NCBI GenBank assembly: GCA_019828595.1
Contig: JAHQRK010000025.1
Location: 372,001 to 436,000, forward strand
Direction: 5' to 3'
DNA: 64,000 bases
DNA from: Aphanomyces cochlioides
Lineage: Eukaryota; Oomycota; Saprolegniomycetes; Saprolegniales; Verrucalvaceae
A program made the position numbers and the translations under genes. The notes under the pieces were generated by a model. That model saw only the letters and a list, made by a program, of their open reading frames with translations. It made no database searches and had not been told where the DNA came from. This document shows, in pieces, positions 1 to 10,416 of this stretch (position 1 is its first letter; each line of letters begins with the position of its first letter).

Positions 1-1068
1 TTTGGAACGAGCAGAGTCGGTAGATGTCAGCACGCAACTTGATCGCTTCGCTGGGAGTCGAGAACAAATCCGCGATAGATTCGGCAGCCGCTAATTGGTG
101 TACGCTTGAAACGCGATTGTTGCTTCTATGCATCTATAGATCACTCTTAGACTGTGTATGGATTATTCACAAGACTAGTACTTTACTCCTTCAGTCGAGT
201 GGCGATTCTGCTCAAAAGAGACTAACAACGCGGACCCACTCGTGGAGAAATACTGTGATGTCGAGTAAAATGACCACACAACCGCTTCGAGAAGACAGTT
301 GAAATACCTTGGCGAACAAGGTTGAGGGACAGGGACAGAGAGGGACACCCAGGGACAGAGGGGAAAAGGTAAAGGCAACCAAGAAGTGCTACCAAATGTA
401 GCAAACTAGGCAGAGGAAGGCAAATTGTAGAATGAATTAGATCTCAACTTAACTCTAATCTAGCACATCCTTGTAACTTTAAGCCACATCCTATTGTCAC
501 ATCGCTTTGGTTGGTGTTGAGGGGCGTTTACGCTAGTTTCCTAAGTCGTAAACTGCGTTACAGCATTCAGCCGAAGTCCTGAGCCAAACCGGTGGCTCAG
601 GATCGCTACACATCTTGTCACGTGGAAGTGTTTTTTGAAAATGGCGATGCCAACGCGATGAGGATACTGTACACCCAATTGTTGCCATAGCTGGATCTTT
701 CAAAGGGAGATAGATTACTGTAGTTCCAGCTGGCCTCCCCCGAACATCCCCCTCGAGGGCAAAGGGGGGGCTCGTTTCAAGTGAATCAATCACTGGATTT
801 CCATCACGAGGTGTTTTCCCCTTGGTGACAACATCATTTTGACATGTTCTTGGGCTCGTCATTGCATGAATATGCATATCAAGACTGCGATAAGTTCAAC
901 AATCCAAAAGATATTTGATTCCGAAACTATTATGCCTCGGTGATGCGTGTATAATTACACAATAGCAACAGAGCGACGGATAACCACAAGATCTGCCCTG
1001 GCTTGGCTGTAAGGCAGAGCGCTGCATCCATGTAAATCAACGATACTTGTAGTATATTTCACGCAAAT
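1..1068. other. No supported gene
   Basis: Only short open frames without recognisable domains are seen on either strand. A purine-rich stretch near 330-365 repeats a GGGACAGAG-like unit. Exons of an unrecognised gene cannot be excluded. Confidence 0.3.
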
Positions 1069-1319
1069 CTAATTGGCACTTGATGTTGCTGGCATTGCAC
1101 TGAACGCGCTGTCCGCTTTGGGGGCGTCACCGCTGCGACTGACGCGCGAGCTGGTCAAAGTATGGCGCTCGACAATCGCCTCATCAGGTTGTGTGCGTCG
1201 TCGGAAAGAATATCTCAAAGCGAGGCAGCAAAGACTCATATTGCAAAAGAACGCGAGAACCAACACGACGATCAAAAGCAGCGTGTACTTTGGGCCATCG
1301 TCGTTATCGTCCGCGAGCT
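1069..1319 (-). pseudogene. C-terminal exon of an LRR/transmembrane receptor-like paralogue
   Basis: An exon that appears to follow an AG acceptor (TATTTAG, just above 1319) encodes about 83 residues: a short acidic linker, one hydrophobic segment (LLLIVVLVLAFFC) that would span a membrane, a basic stop-transfer stretch (RYSFRRR) and a cytoplasmic tail. The tail ends in AMPATSSAN, which matches the AMPVSTTAN end of the better preserved gene at 2879-3962, so the two are paralogues. I could not trace upstream LRR exons with confidence, so this may be a truncated copy. The identification rests on the shared tail and on the matching order of linker, membrane segment and tail. Confidence 0.5.
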
Positions 1320-2111
1320 CTAAATATTGTAAAGTCGATCAAAAACTACGAAACAGTCGACGATTGCGCACCTCTCAGCATTCCTCAAGATATATTTTTT
1401 GCCCTCCGAGTATTTTGAATGCGTGAATGGCCGCAATGACGCAAATTACTCGACTGATCCTCCATGGAAGGGCAAAGTCTGGTCGTCAGTGCCCAACGCT
1501 GCGACTGACAAGTGGACACGAGGTTCCCCAGCAAGTCATTTTGAATCTCCATCGAGAAAAAAACTTGAAGGGAATCGCGCCATCCCACGCTTTATCCAGT
1601 GCGATAGGAGGTCCTGGACTTGTTTGGAAATTGACGAACACGGTGGAATTCCACCAACAAGATGGCGTGCATTGGATTCAATGACGAAAAGGATAACTTG
1701 GGATATGATGGCGGTCTTGAAATTGCATTCCACATGTTGCCCCAAGCAGCTACGAGGACATTGGAGTCGCGTTTATAGTGGAGCTGCTGCAGAACTCAAG
1801 ATTTCCAGAATACATAGCTTACTCATAGCTTCAGAGTATTCTGTCGAGATCGCGTTCACAACGCTGTAATAAGGAAAAGATTGAGATGCTGATCGAGAAG
1901 TGGGTGATCCCCGCCCCCCCAATCCCCCCAGCATGAACCTTCTTTGGAATTCACGAGGGCATCACCGGGGGGGAATGCTTTTCTCGGCTTTTTGAATTAC
2001 GAGTTGCTGCAAATTGAAAGCTCCAACGCTGGCTTGAATTTGAATGATCAGGCTAACAATTAACATCACCTATGTCATCGCTAGGTCAATGGGGGAGTTG
2101 TAGAGCGTCTC
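1320..2111. other. Possible upstream exons; GC runs
   Basis: Open frames here show no domain I recognise. C-rich and G-rich runs at about 1909-1931 and 1965-1975 resemble the G-run at 2800-2820 beside the neighbouring paralogue. The phrase LNLND near 2035 could be the end of an LRR exon of the following gene. Confidence 0.25.
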
Positions 2112-2605
2112 GCCGCCAATTATATTACAATGTCAGCGGACCCAAACTCGTACCACCAAACACTTGTATCTTGTGGCAACCACTCGGACAACGTTGTCAA
2201 GCTGCAGTCCATGGCAGTCCAATGTTCACCTCAGGCGACGCTCTGTACCACTACTCATCGGTCGCCCAGGTGTTGTTTGTGTGCAGTTGGGAATATTTGG
2301 ATCCGCTCCGCACGACGCAAGCTCCCTCAGGTACGCTTTATTGCGGTTTACGCAATTTTGTCACGCTTTGATGTATAGTCACCGCGTCGAGCAGCTCTTG
2401 GAGACCAATCTTCATTGGCGTGAGTGGTTTCGTCGTCGTAGTTGGCTGGACGTGGCTCTTGGCTCGATGGATAAACAAGAGTCGAGGCGACAACGACGAC
2501 GATCGAGAAACGTCATGCAGCTCTGTGTGCAACGAAGAAGGGGAATCGTACAGGGTTATCTCGATTTGCACGGAAAATAAGCAGGAAACTCTTCCTGATA
2601 GTTAA
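2112..2605 (+). pseudogene. LRR/transmembrane receptor-like protein, 3' part, frameshifted
   Basis: The first part reads SADPNSYHQTLVSCGN, matching TADPNSYNNALRACEN in the gene at 2879-3962. Near 2227-2237 the match jumps by one reading frame, consistent with loss of one G, and continues as AQVLFVCSWEYLD against SQVFYVCAFYDID. A 48-bp GT-AG intron (2331-2378, phase 1) lies at the same place and phase as in the paralogue. The second exon encodes a Ser-rich linker, a membrane segment (IFIGVSGFVVVVGWTWLL) and a polar tail. The gene points toward its paralogue tail to tail. One frameshift makes it a pseudogene or a sequencing error; upstream LRR exons were not resolved. Confidence 0.55.
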
Positions 2606-2878
2606 GTTGAGTGAAATTAATAGTTGGCATCAACGAGTCTGTTGTCTGCATGACTTTGAATTCATCCTTGTAAGAGGGTAAATCAACGGAATAGATATGT
2701 TTCTCGATGACTTTAAGGTGATCGTCATCCATGTATCTGCACTTTAGATGCGAGAAACGGTGGGGCGTAAGGGGGATGAAAGGAAGTTTCGTGTGGGCTG
2801 GGGGGATTTTCGGGGGGGGGGCTACTATTTAGCTTGGGATCCTGAGGAAATTCAGTCAGACCATCGATTTAAATAGAT

Positions 2879-3962
2879 TTAGTTTGCTGTCGTACTAACT
2901 GGCATCGCTCGAAATACATGGTTGTCTCCAATATCATCAACGGGAATGGGTATGTAAATCTCATGGCCCACAAGATCATGATGACTGCAATTGGAGCTTG
3001 ACAGTGTGTTCCGAGCAGCCATGTCTTGTCGTCGCCTGGTCGAGCATCGGACGATACAATACACCACCGACATGATAAGAAAAACCGCAACCATACCGAC
3101 AAGTATTGGCCAAAACAGACTCGGCGAGCTCTTGTACTGAACATAAATGAAGCCTAAATCATAGACTCAGCCGTGATAAATCCTGTTGAGATATATACAA
3201 AGCAGTACCTGGTGGTGGGGAGGTGATTGAGTGATCAATATCATAAAAAGCACACACATAAAACACCTGGGATGTCATGACCGTCTTGTCGAATTGAGCA
3301 TAGCCTTGGGGGGTATAATTGATTGGATACGTTGGAAGCGAGAGCACATAGCTTGAGCGGTTCTCACAAGCCCGCAATGCATTATTGTATGAATTTGGAT
3401 CCGCCGTCACAGTCACGTGCTTGGAGATGTATGTAAAGCTATGATTGTCCGTCATGACAATAAGGTTGGGATTGTCTCTCAAGTCTCTACAAATAAATTC
3501 AAGTCAATTGTGTCTATGATCGATAGGAGTACAGGGCATATAACGATGGGGGTAACTTGGGATTGTTGTCGAAATCGTATAATCTCAACCTGGTCAAATT
3601 GTTGCCTCGAAATACTCTAATATCACGATAAGATCAGCTTTGAGCAAAGGACTGACAGTCGAGTTAAATTGGGCAGAGAATCAGTCCACGATATGTTTTC
3701 AAACCAAGGCAATCCTCCTTGATTGTAGCTTATGTCCCTTCATAAAGTTATTAAGATATTGCTGCTGTAAAACTTACAATGTAGTAAGATTTAGTGGCGT
3801 TTGAAGCCAGTTTGGCTGCAGCATGTTGTGGCTTAAATTTCTATGCCAAGGCATCGTTAGACTCCCATCGAGAATAAAAATCCACACAGATAAGTGGTTG
3901 CTGGCGGAAGACTGAGCGAAATATTGCTGATTTCGTTGAATGTACTTTCATTCCACATGATT
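2879..3962 (-). CDS. LRR receptor-like membrane protein, spliced (6 exons traced)
   Basis: Six consecutive exons can be read on the minus strand: 3888-3962, 3778-3840, 3657-3728, 3545-3616, 3209-3486 and 2879-3153. Each joins in frame with GT-AG ends. The first four are 75, 63, 72 and 72 nt, all in phase 2, and each encodes one leucine-rich repeat (for example YLNLSHNMLQPNW, LPNLTRL, LRDNPNL). The next exon is an extracellular cap with paired cysteines. The last exon holds a membrane helix (FWPILVGMVAVFLIMSVVY), a CSTRRR stop-transfer signal and a 50-residue tail ending AMPVSTTAN. Single-repeat exons of about 72 nt resemble plant LRR receptor genes. The 5' end is not resolved and may lie near or beyond the mariner at 4625. 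There is no kinase domain in the traced part. Confidence 0.6.
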
Positions 3963-4034
3963 CTGCGGCAATCTCATTGCGAGAATGCAAAAAAGTCGGT
4001 ACGATTTTATCAATTAACGGAAAACTCTAATACT

Positions 4035-4217
4035 TTGAAGAAACTTTGAAAAAACTTTTTTTTATTATGGAGAATTTTAATAAACTTTCAGGACCTCTTT
4101 TTAAAATTCGTGATTTCCCGCACCTCCTTGCCAGGGAGATGCGGGAATTCACGACTTTTAATAAAATTATTAATAATTTAAAAATATATTCCCAAAATTT
4201 AAAAAAAGTTTCTTCAA
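4035..4217. repeat. Small fold-back element
   Basis: TTGAAGAAACTTT at 4035-4047 is mirrored by AAAGTTTCTTCAA at 4205-4217. A central imperfect hairpin (about 4109-4152) has arms around TTTCCCGCA and TGCGGGAA. A related TTTCCCGCATCTCC stretch recurs near 6947-6960. This is the arrangement of a short palindromic MITE; the family is unknown. Confidence 0.4.
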
Positions 4218-4624
4218 GATTCTTTTAGAGGATTCTTTTAGGATTATATAATCTAAAAAGAAACATGCAAAACGACCTAAAAAAAACCCACACTTCCCAT
4301 ACGATTCAAAGCTTGATATTTTAGAACAAGGTACTTAGGAACACTTCATGAGGATGTCAGTCGAGAAACATCAACTTTTGTTATGTCTTGTTTGGTTTTT
4401 TCAACGTCGAAGTCGGAGTTTTTAGAAGTTTCTTTTAACTTTACATTAAAAAAAAAACCACATTCAAACCATTTCAATCCTGGATTTCATTGTTCTCAGC
4501 TGTAGACTGTACTTATAGCTATAAGTTTCAACGAAAAGTAATCGCAATGGGAAATGTCTTGGTTAGTTTTTTAAGCAACAAGTCAGACATTTTGGAACTT
4601 TTAGAAACTTTTGTAAATGTTGTA

Positions 4625-6291
4625 CCACTCCGTCCCAAAAGTCTGTAGAGTTTCACCAAATTTCTGAGCCAAATATAATGAAATTTTGTAGACGCTATTT
4701 TATTTTACCTTAAAGCAGTACATCATGAGCCTTTGAGACTGCTTCTCTGGAGCATTCAAGTTGACGAGGCAGATAATCTACACGCCGCAAACGATCCTTT
4801 CCTATATGAGGAATCTTGTAGTCATTATTTCCACCGCATAACATAACTTGTTCCATGCACAGCATCCAAGAATAGAAGACATTATCCAATGTCTTTGGCT
4901 GGAGATCTTGGAATGCATGCTGGACATTGCCAATGAGCGCTTCTGGAGTCTTTGAGACTCTTCTTTGCTGTAAGGCTTGTATGGCAGTAAAAAAACCAAG
5001 GTCCAGCAAGTTCAGATCAGGGCTTCTTGGAGGTTGATTTTCAACAACAATTGAAAGGCCATGGCCACACCAAAACAATCCTTGTTTCACATGAACAGGA
5101 GCGTTGTCCTGCTGCAACCGAATAGTTTTGATATCTCTTGGCCACTTATCGAGAATTGCAGGAATCAAGTTATTCAAGAGCATTTCTCGATAAGCGGCGC
5201 TGTCAACAGAGACATTTCGCGTCTCAAGTGTTCCAGCAGGACGGTTCTTGGAGGATCGCAAAGCAGGTACTTGAGTCACAAAGGCCAGATTCCCAATTTC
5301 CCATCAAACATTTTGTTTCGATGCTTGTCAAATCGAGGCCGAGCAACAGCAGCAAAAAACATGATTTGACCAGTAAAGCGTTTGCTGTGTCCTTGACGTG
5401 GGGGTAACATTTCATTCGGCGCAACATAAAATCCCCGCGTGGCTGTGTCCATAAAGAACCATTTTTCGTCAACGTGAATGGTGTTGTCGAAATCACAAAA
5501 AACCATTGGGTCATCACTTTCCATTACTCTCTTAAGGCAGAATTCTACCCTAGATTTCATGTGCACTGGGGTGAGAGCTGGCTTTAGGTTGGACTTGCGA
5601 TGCTGCAACGTGCCATCTTGAACGCGACGATGGAGTGTCGATTTCGAAAAGCCAGTCCGAATTTCGAGACTCCGAAGGTTCTGTCTGTCTTCAAGCTCGA
5701 TGTTTGACACAACAGTCAATATGTCTTCATTTGAGATGGGCGGCCGTCCAGAGCGATGCTTTGACTTGTATTGTGAAAGCTCAAGTGAGCTGTTGATTTT
5801 TGTTTTGTTGGCCTTCCACAGATTAGCCACAGTAGTGGCGTGGCAGCGAAACTGAGCCGCAACTCTAGCAAAAGCGCCGCGAGGCAATTCATTGTCTATG
5901 ACGACAGCATTTAAGGCGCAGAGGATGCCAATCTTCGTTGCGACGGACAGCTCCGCACCGGGTTTGCGCTCCATTTGAAAATGCACAATGTTTTTGGGAA
6001 TTAAAGTAGTGAGGTATAATAACCTCTAGTATTTTATATTGTTGAGTCATGTTGTGCTTCTGAACCATACAATATTCAAGACCGGTGAGAGGCCGAAATT
6101 TTTCCCCGGGGTGACAATTTTAATTCGCTTGTATCTTATGTTCCATAGATATTTGAAGTGAAATATTGATATTTTGAAAATGCCAGAATTGAAAGCTTTC
6201 GATTGGTCTATAATTGGCCACAATCCGGTCAAGATAACGAAATTCCGGGTGGAAACAAGTTAAAACTCTACAGACTTTTGGGACGGAGTGG
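4625..6291 (-). mobile_element. Plant-type mariner-like element, TA target site
   Basis: The element is bounded by inverted repeats of about 29 bp whose outer part reads CCACTCCGTCCCAAAAGTCT (4625 onward, mirrored up to 6291). Each is flanked by TA (4623-4624 and 6292-6293). It is 1.67 kb long and holds one disrupted transposase gene on the minus strand. The terminal repeats are almost perfect, so the insertion is not very old. Confidence 0.85.
4710..5974 (-). pseudogene. Mariner-like transposase with one frameshift
   Basis: Translation from the first ATG (5974) gives an N-terminal helix-turn-helix region, then TIHVDEKWFF (first catalytic Asp), IRLQQDNAPVH (second Asp) and SPDLNLLDLGFF (third Asp). 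The LDLGFF context is typical of plant-type mariner transposases. A one-base loss near 5276-5280 breaks the frame directly after the DGKLGIWPL stretch; the copy at 42.8-44.1 kb continues there in frame. The protein cuts and rejoins DNA at the terminal repeats. This copy should be inactive unless the frameshift is a sequencing error. Confidence 0.85.
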
Positions 6292-6327
6292 TATACACCA
6301 ACAATCATGGAATTTAAAAAAGTTTAA

Positions 6328-6894
6328 GGGCGGGTCTGGATGCCCATCAATTTTTTTATTCCATAAAACTGAAATGACATTTTGCAAAAATTTTCCAAAG
6401 TTCCAAATTCACATGTTAAAATGGAATAGTTGGAGAATTTGTTATTTGTCTGGATGCCACAACTTGAGGCCCACAAGAAACTTCAACATTACCGGTACAG
6501 ACGATTGTTGTCATACTGCTGTGTCAGTCTCTTCCGACCGGAAACTTTGAAATGAGCCAGAGATGAGCAAGGCTTGATCACTGTCGCTTCTCAGAGTGTT
6601 AGAACATGCAACAGTGATAATATATAGTGTGTGCGTGTATTTTTGTAGAGATGACAAGCTGAATCTCAAGCTTGACTCGATCAGTGCGTTCATGACGAAA
6701 ATATGTCATAAAAAAATAGACCAATTCGGTCCATTTTTTTATGGCATAATTTGGCCAAAACTCCAGAAAATTGTGACAAAAAATTCTTTGAAAAGGTGGC
6801 ATCCAGACAGTCAAAATTGAAAATTATAGCATATTTCGAATTATGGCATTTTTTGGCATTTTTATGCCATTTTTGGTGGCATCCAGACCCGCCC
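6328..6894. mobile_element. MITE with two nested inverted-repeat pairs
   Basis: GGGCGGGTCTGGATGCC at 6328-6344 is mirrored at 6878-6894. An inner pair, GTCTGGATGCCAC at 6448-6460 and its complement at 6796-6808, reuses the core TCTGGATGCC. TAA or TA flanks suggest a TA-type target. No transposase is encoded. It starts about 35 bp after the mariner. Confidence 0.65.
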
Positions 6895-8152
6895 TAAGCA
6901 ATATTTTTTTTTAAAAATAATGAAGTATTTTTTTAAATTGTTGATTTCCCGCATCTCCCAGAAAGGTCTTTTGCAAAAAAGGTACGTCAAAGTCAATATT
7001 ATAAGTATTGGGTTGCCCGAAAGCTCTCTATTACTTGTCCGTTGTACACTGTTTCCCACAGAGACAAGACTTTGATCGATGAGAGAAGACGTCATTGACA
7101 CAGCAACCAGGTCATTTCGCAGTGTGTACTTTGCATCAGCAGCATTATTCCGAGAATGTATTTGTAGCCATCCACCACTGGTGTTGATACCTATCGGTTG
7201 CACTCTTTTTAAAGTCCTTTGATAAATTTCGCACTCGAATCAGGTTTGCTTCACTCAAGATGTCGCTGGTGTCGAGTCTCACGGCCCGCGTGGCCGGCGC
7301 AGCACTGAAGCCTTTGAACGAGGACACATATTTCCAACCCAGCTCCATGAGTTTCCAATTCTCCCCCTAGTCATGCGTTCTGTTTTGCTCTCTTTATCGC
7401 AACCGCCCTGGAGGCTTTCGTCTCGGCTGCCAGCGTCAGTCATCATTCTGTAATTGCCACGAAAGCTTTCAACAATTACAGATCAGACGACACAACGTTA
7501 TCAGCAATCGATCGCACCTATTCCCTGTGGCCTAACGTCTGGAATCGTCGAAGTTCCACACCGCTCCGAGAAGCAAATCGACTTTGCAATAATTTTGCGA
7601 AATCATATTCTAACACCATCGGATGGCTTCTAGTTTGGAACATGGAATGCCTTTTCGATCATCAATTCCGACGGGAGTGTGAGCTATGATGGAGTGAAGT
7701 CGATTCAATAGAAACGAGTCCAAAGACATTTGCACCTCCAGGACATCCGAGTAGCAGTCGACAAATTTTCAAGTTTTCATGCAATCGATCGATTTTTTCT
7801 TAAAGCGAATGAGCTTACAGTGTGAAGCCATGGTGACAAGGTTGAGCTACCGAGTATATTGTAGCTGCTGTAGCCTCTTTTATTCCAAAATTGACGACAC
7901 CGCGAATCCCCTTCTAGTTCTTCTCCAAGCCGAGCTCGCCATCGTAGGTTACCAAGGCAGGAAAATTACCCGCACATCGAGAGTTTGGAAAGTTGCGAAT
8001 CATCTATGGTCTAATCTTTTGGTTATTTCAACAATTTCAAGGAGTGCGAGACAGTCTCGTTTACCAGTGCAATGCTATTCAGAGGCTAAAATGAATAGAT
8101 GAGCTCTAGATAAATTTCAGCCTAAAACTTCAATTCCTTCCGCCTTAGTCGT
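6895..8152. other. No supported gene
   Basis: The first 100 bp contain a fragment related to the fold-back element at 4.0-4.2 kb. A 36-codon open frame at 7260-7370 begins MSLVSSLTARVAG and has host-like composition. It could be an exon or small protein, but nothing else supports it. Confidence 0.25.
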
Positions 8153-8851
8153 CTATGCATCAATGAAATACTCGAAAGGATCATTCGACGGGTCGGAGAT
8201 AGCCTTGTGTTCCAAGATCTCGCTGATGCGCTTGCCCACTTTGTCGCCAAAGATCGTCGAGACAAAGGCATGACCCAAGTCTTGACCGGCAGATACACCA
8301 GAACTCGTCCAGTATTTGCCATCGATGACCCATCGCGCTTGACGCACCCAGTGTACGGCAGGATGTTTAGCTGCAATTCGCTTGAAATTGATCTTGTTGG
8401 TCGTGGCATTTCGTCCATCGAGGGCCCCAGTCGAGGCCAAAACGTCGGCACCAGTGCATACTGAAATCACATACGTGGATTCCTTGACGGCTTTGCTGAC
8501 ATACTTCATGAGAGCAGTATCAGCAATGACATCGTCCGTGCCAGGACCGCCTGGAATGAGGAAGATATCCCACTTGGTCTTGACCTTCTTGAACGACGTA
8601 GTCACGTAGAGCGGTTGCAAATTGCTTGCTTGGATGCGACCAACTTTGACACCGACAGTTTCAATAGTCACTGAAACATTCGCAACCCCTTTGACGAGCT
8701 CCAAGTATGAAGTTGGTCCAATCGAGTCGAGGTTTGTCGTCTTGTTGAAGATCAAAACACCGATGTTGAGGCTCGTCAAGTTGGCTGGTGCCGTGATCGT
8801 GTCGGCAAATACAGTGAAGAAAAGCGCAAAGCACAAAAGTACTGTAGTCAT
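8153..8851 (-). CDS. Secreted DJ-1/PfpI family protein
   Basis: The 232-residue protein starts best at the ATG at 8851, which gives a hydrophobic signal peptide (TTVLLCFALFFTVFA) directly at the N-terminus. The class I glutamine-amidotransferase-like fold of the DJ-1/PfpI group is shown by DIFLIPGGPGTDD, the nucleophile elbow ISVCTGADVLASTGALDG with its conserved Cys, RNATTNK, and the TSSGVSAGQDLGHAF stretch. These motifs are closest to the isonitrile-hydratase and AraC-N-terminal branch. Members act as hydrolases, hydratases or glyoxalases; the substrate here is not predictable. Secretion or entry to the endomembrane system is inferred. Length and motifs look intact. Confidence 0.85.
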   Translation of the reverse strand: MTTVLLCFALFFTVFADTITAPANLTSLNIGVLIFNKTTNLDSIGPTSYLELVKGVANVSVTIETVGVKVGRIQASNLQPLYVTTSFKKVKTKWDIFLIPGGPGTDDVIADTALMKYVSKAVKESTYVISVCTGADVLASTGALDGRNATTNKINFKRIAAKHPAVHWVRQARWVIDGKYWTSSGVSAGQDLGHAFVSTIFGDKVGKRISEILEHKAISDPSNDPFEYFIDA

Positions 8852-10416
8852 CGCAATCGGGACAATTGACAAATGATGGAATTGTGTGTCGTGGTTGAGG
8901 AAAGTTGCATTGGCAGTAGAAATTCAACAAACTTGTGCAATAAACAGAACGATAAGAAGTCGCTGTCCACACAAACGGTACTAATACGACAATGACAAAC
9001 AATGATTATGCTCATCATACCTACCACAGCATACCATGGAGTAAACAATACATTAGAGTATTCATGAGCTTGCGATTACAAATTCGATGACGTCTGCATG
9101 AAATTGGCGCTTATCGACCTTCCTTGCTGGTCATATAGACCAAGATCTCGAGGTTTCATTGGAATTTAGTCGCATTATCCTCGGAGAGAGCTAGAATTCA
9201 TGAGATAGAAGTTCGTATTTTGTAACAGAATGTCTCCGGTGTAAACAACAAATTTCAAAGGAATCGGAAAACCTTTGCAGGTTGGAAGTATGGACGAAGC
9301 AACCATTTTATATTCATGCATAGATCTTTTGATGGAACATCACCCGTGTATCCTCTGGAAGAAGAACATGCGACAACACGTTCTCCACTGTCTAAAGGCA
9401 AATGACAGTACAGTCCTTGTGGCGATTACACGCGATTGACACGGTCTACGAGGGGATGGTACCTCTTGAATTTTAAATTTTCTCCCAGTCTTTACTGTTT
9501 GGCGATCATCGACGTTCCAAGTTGTCCATAGCACTGTACATTCGACAAAAACAGCAGAATTCCAAATTGCACTACTTAATGCCATGAAGATATCAATTCT
9601 CACCAGTTCAATGTCCTCAATTGATATATGCTCTGGTGTTATAAAAAGTTAATTATCCAGTGGCGATCTCAATGGTGCCTTCGGTGTATTTGCTGGAGTT
9701 TATCCGCTTATTCTTAGCGATAGAGTCTGTCGATTGAGTACGTTCATTGCTTGACACCATTGACGAGGTAGCTCAATAAGTAATAACAGCGCCACGAACT
9801 CTAAGCACAGTCTCTTTTTGAAAGCGAAGTGTCGATAGTGTTGTGTCAACCCAGTTCAAAGGCTCACGATGCCATCCACTTGACTAGAACGTCAGCCATG
9901 GATAACAAGCATGTAAGAAATATTGCATTCAACGCAGTCGTTGAGGTGTAAATACAATTTGCAAAGCGTACAGCTCAATGCTGCAATCACAATAAATTTT
10001 AACCGAAAAGGAAGCGGCATCTATGTGAGAGAATCGAGATATGAGAGCTTGGGCAGGGCAGTATGCCTAGCACGTATTGTACGCTCAAATTAAACGACGT
10101 ATTTGAAAGCGTACAAGCTGTGTCCACTGCATTGAATCGATCGGAGCAGTTCCATTTCGAGCAATTCTTGTACATTACAGGAATCTGCTACGTCTCTAAA
10201 AACGTGGACATTCGAGTTATAGAACAGATGCAAACACTTGCGAGGCATTGAATGGTAGTCTGCGCTGTTTATCAAGGCGATTCAAGACAGCAAAGCCATT
10301 CGAGGAATTTGAACAAATTCGGTCAACTCAAAATTACGTCCCAACTACATAAGAATATAAAGAGCCTCTTTAATTTTATGTTGATTTTGGAAGTTCATTT
10401 GTCCATCAAGCTGGTC
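8852..10416. other. Intergenic; no supported gene
   Basis: Short open frames without domains. The region probably includes promoters of the flanking DJ-1-like and eEF2-like genes, which are transcribed away from each other. No clear motif stands out. Confidence 0.3.

Noticed and set aside
8661..9002. Cys-rich 113-codon frame upstream of the DJ-1 gene
   Set aside because: It overlaps the 5' end of the DJ-1 gene in another frame and shows no domain.
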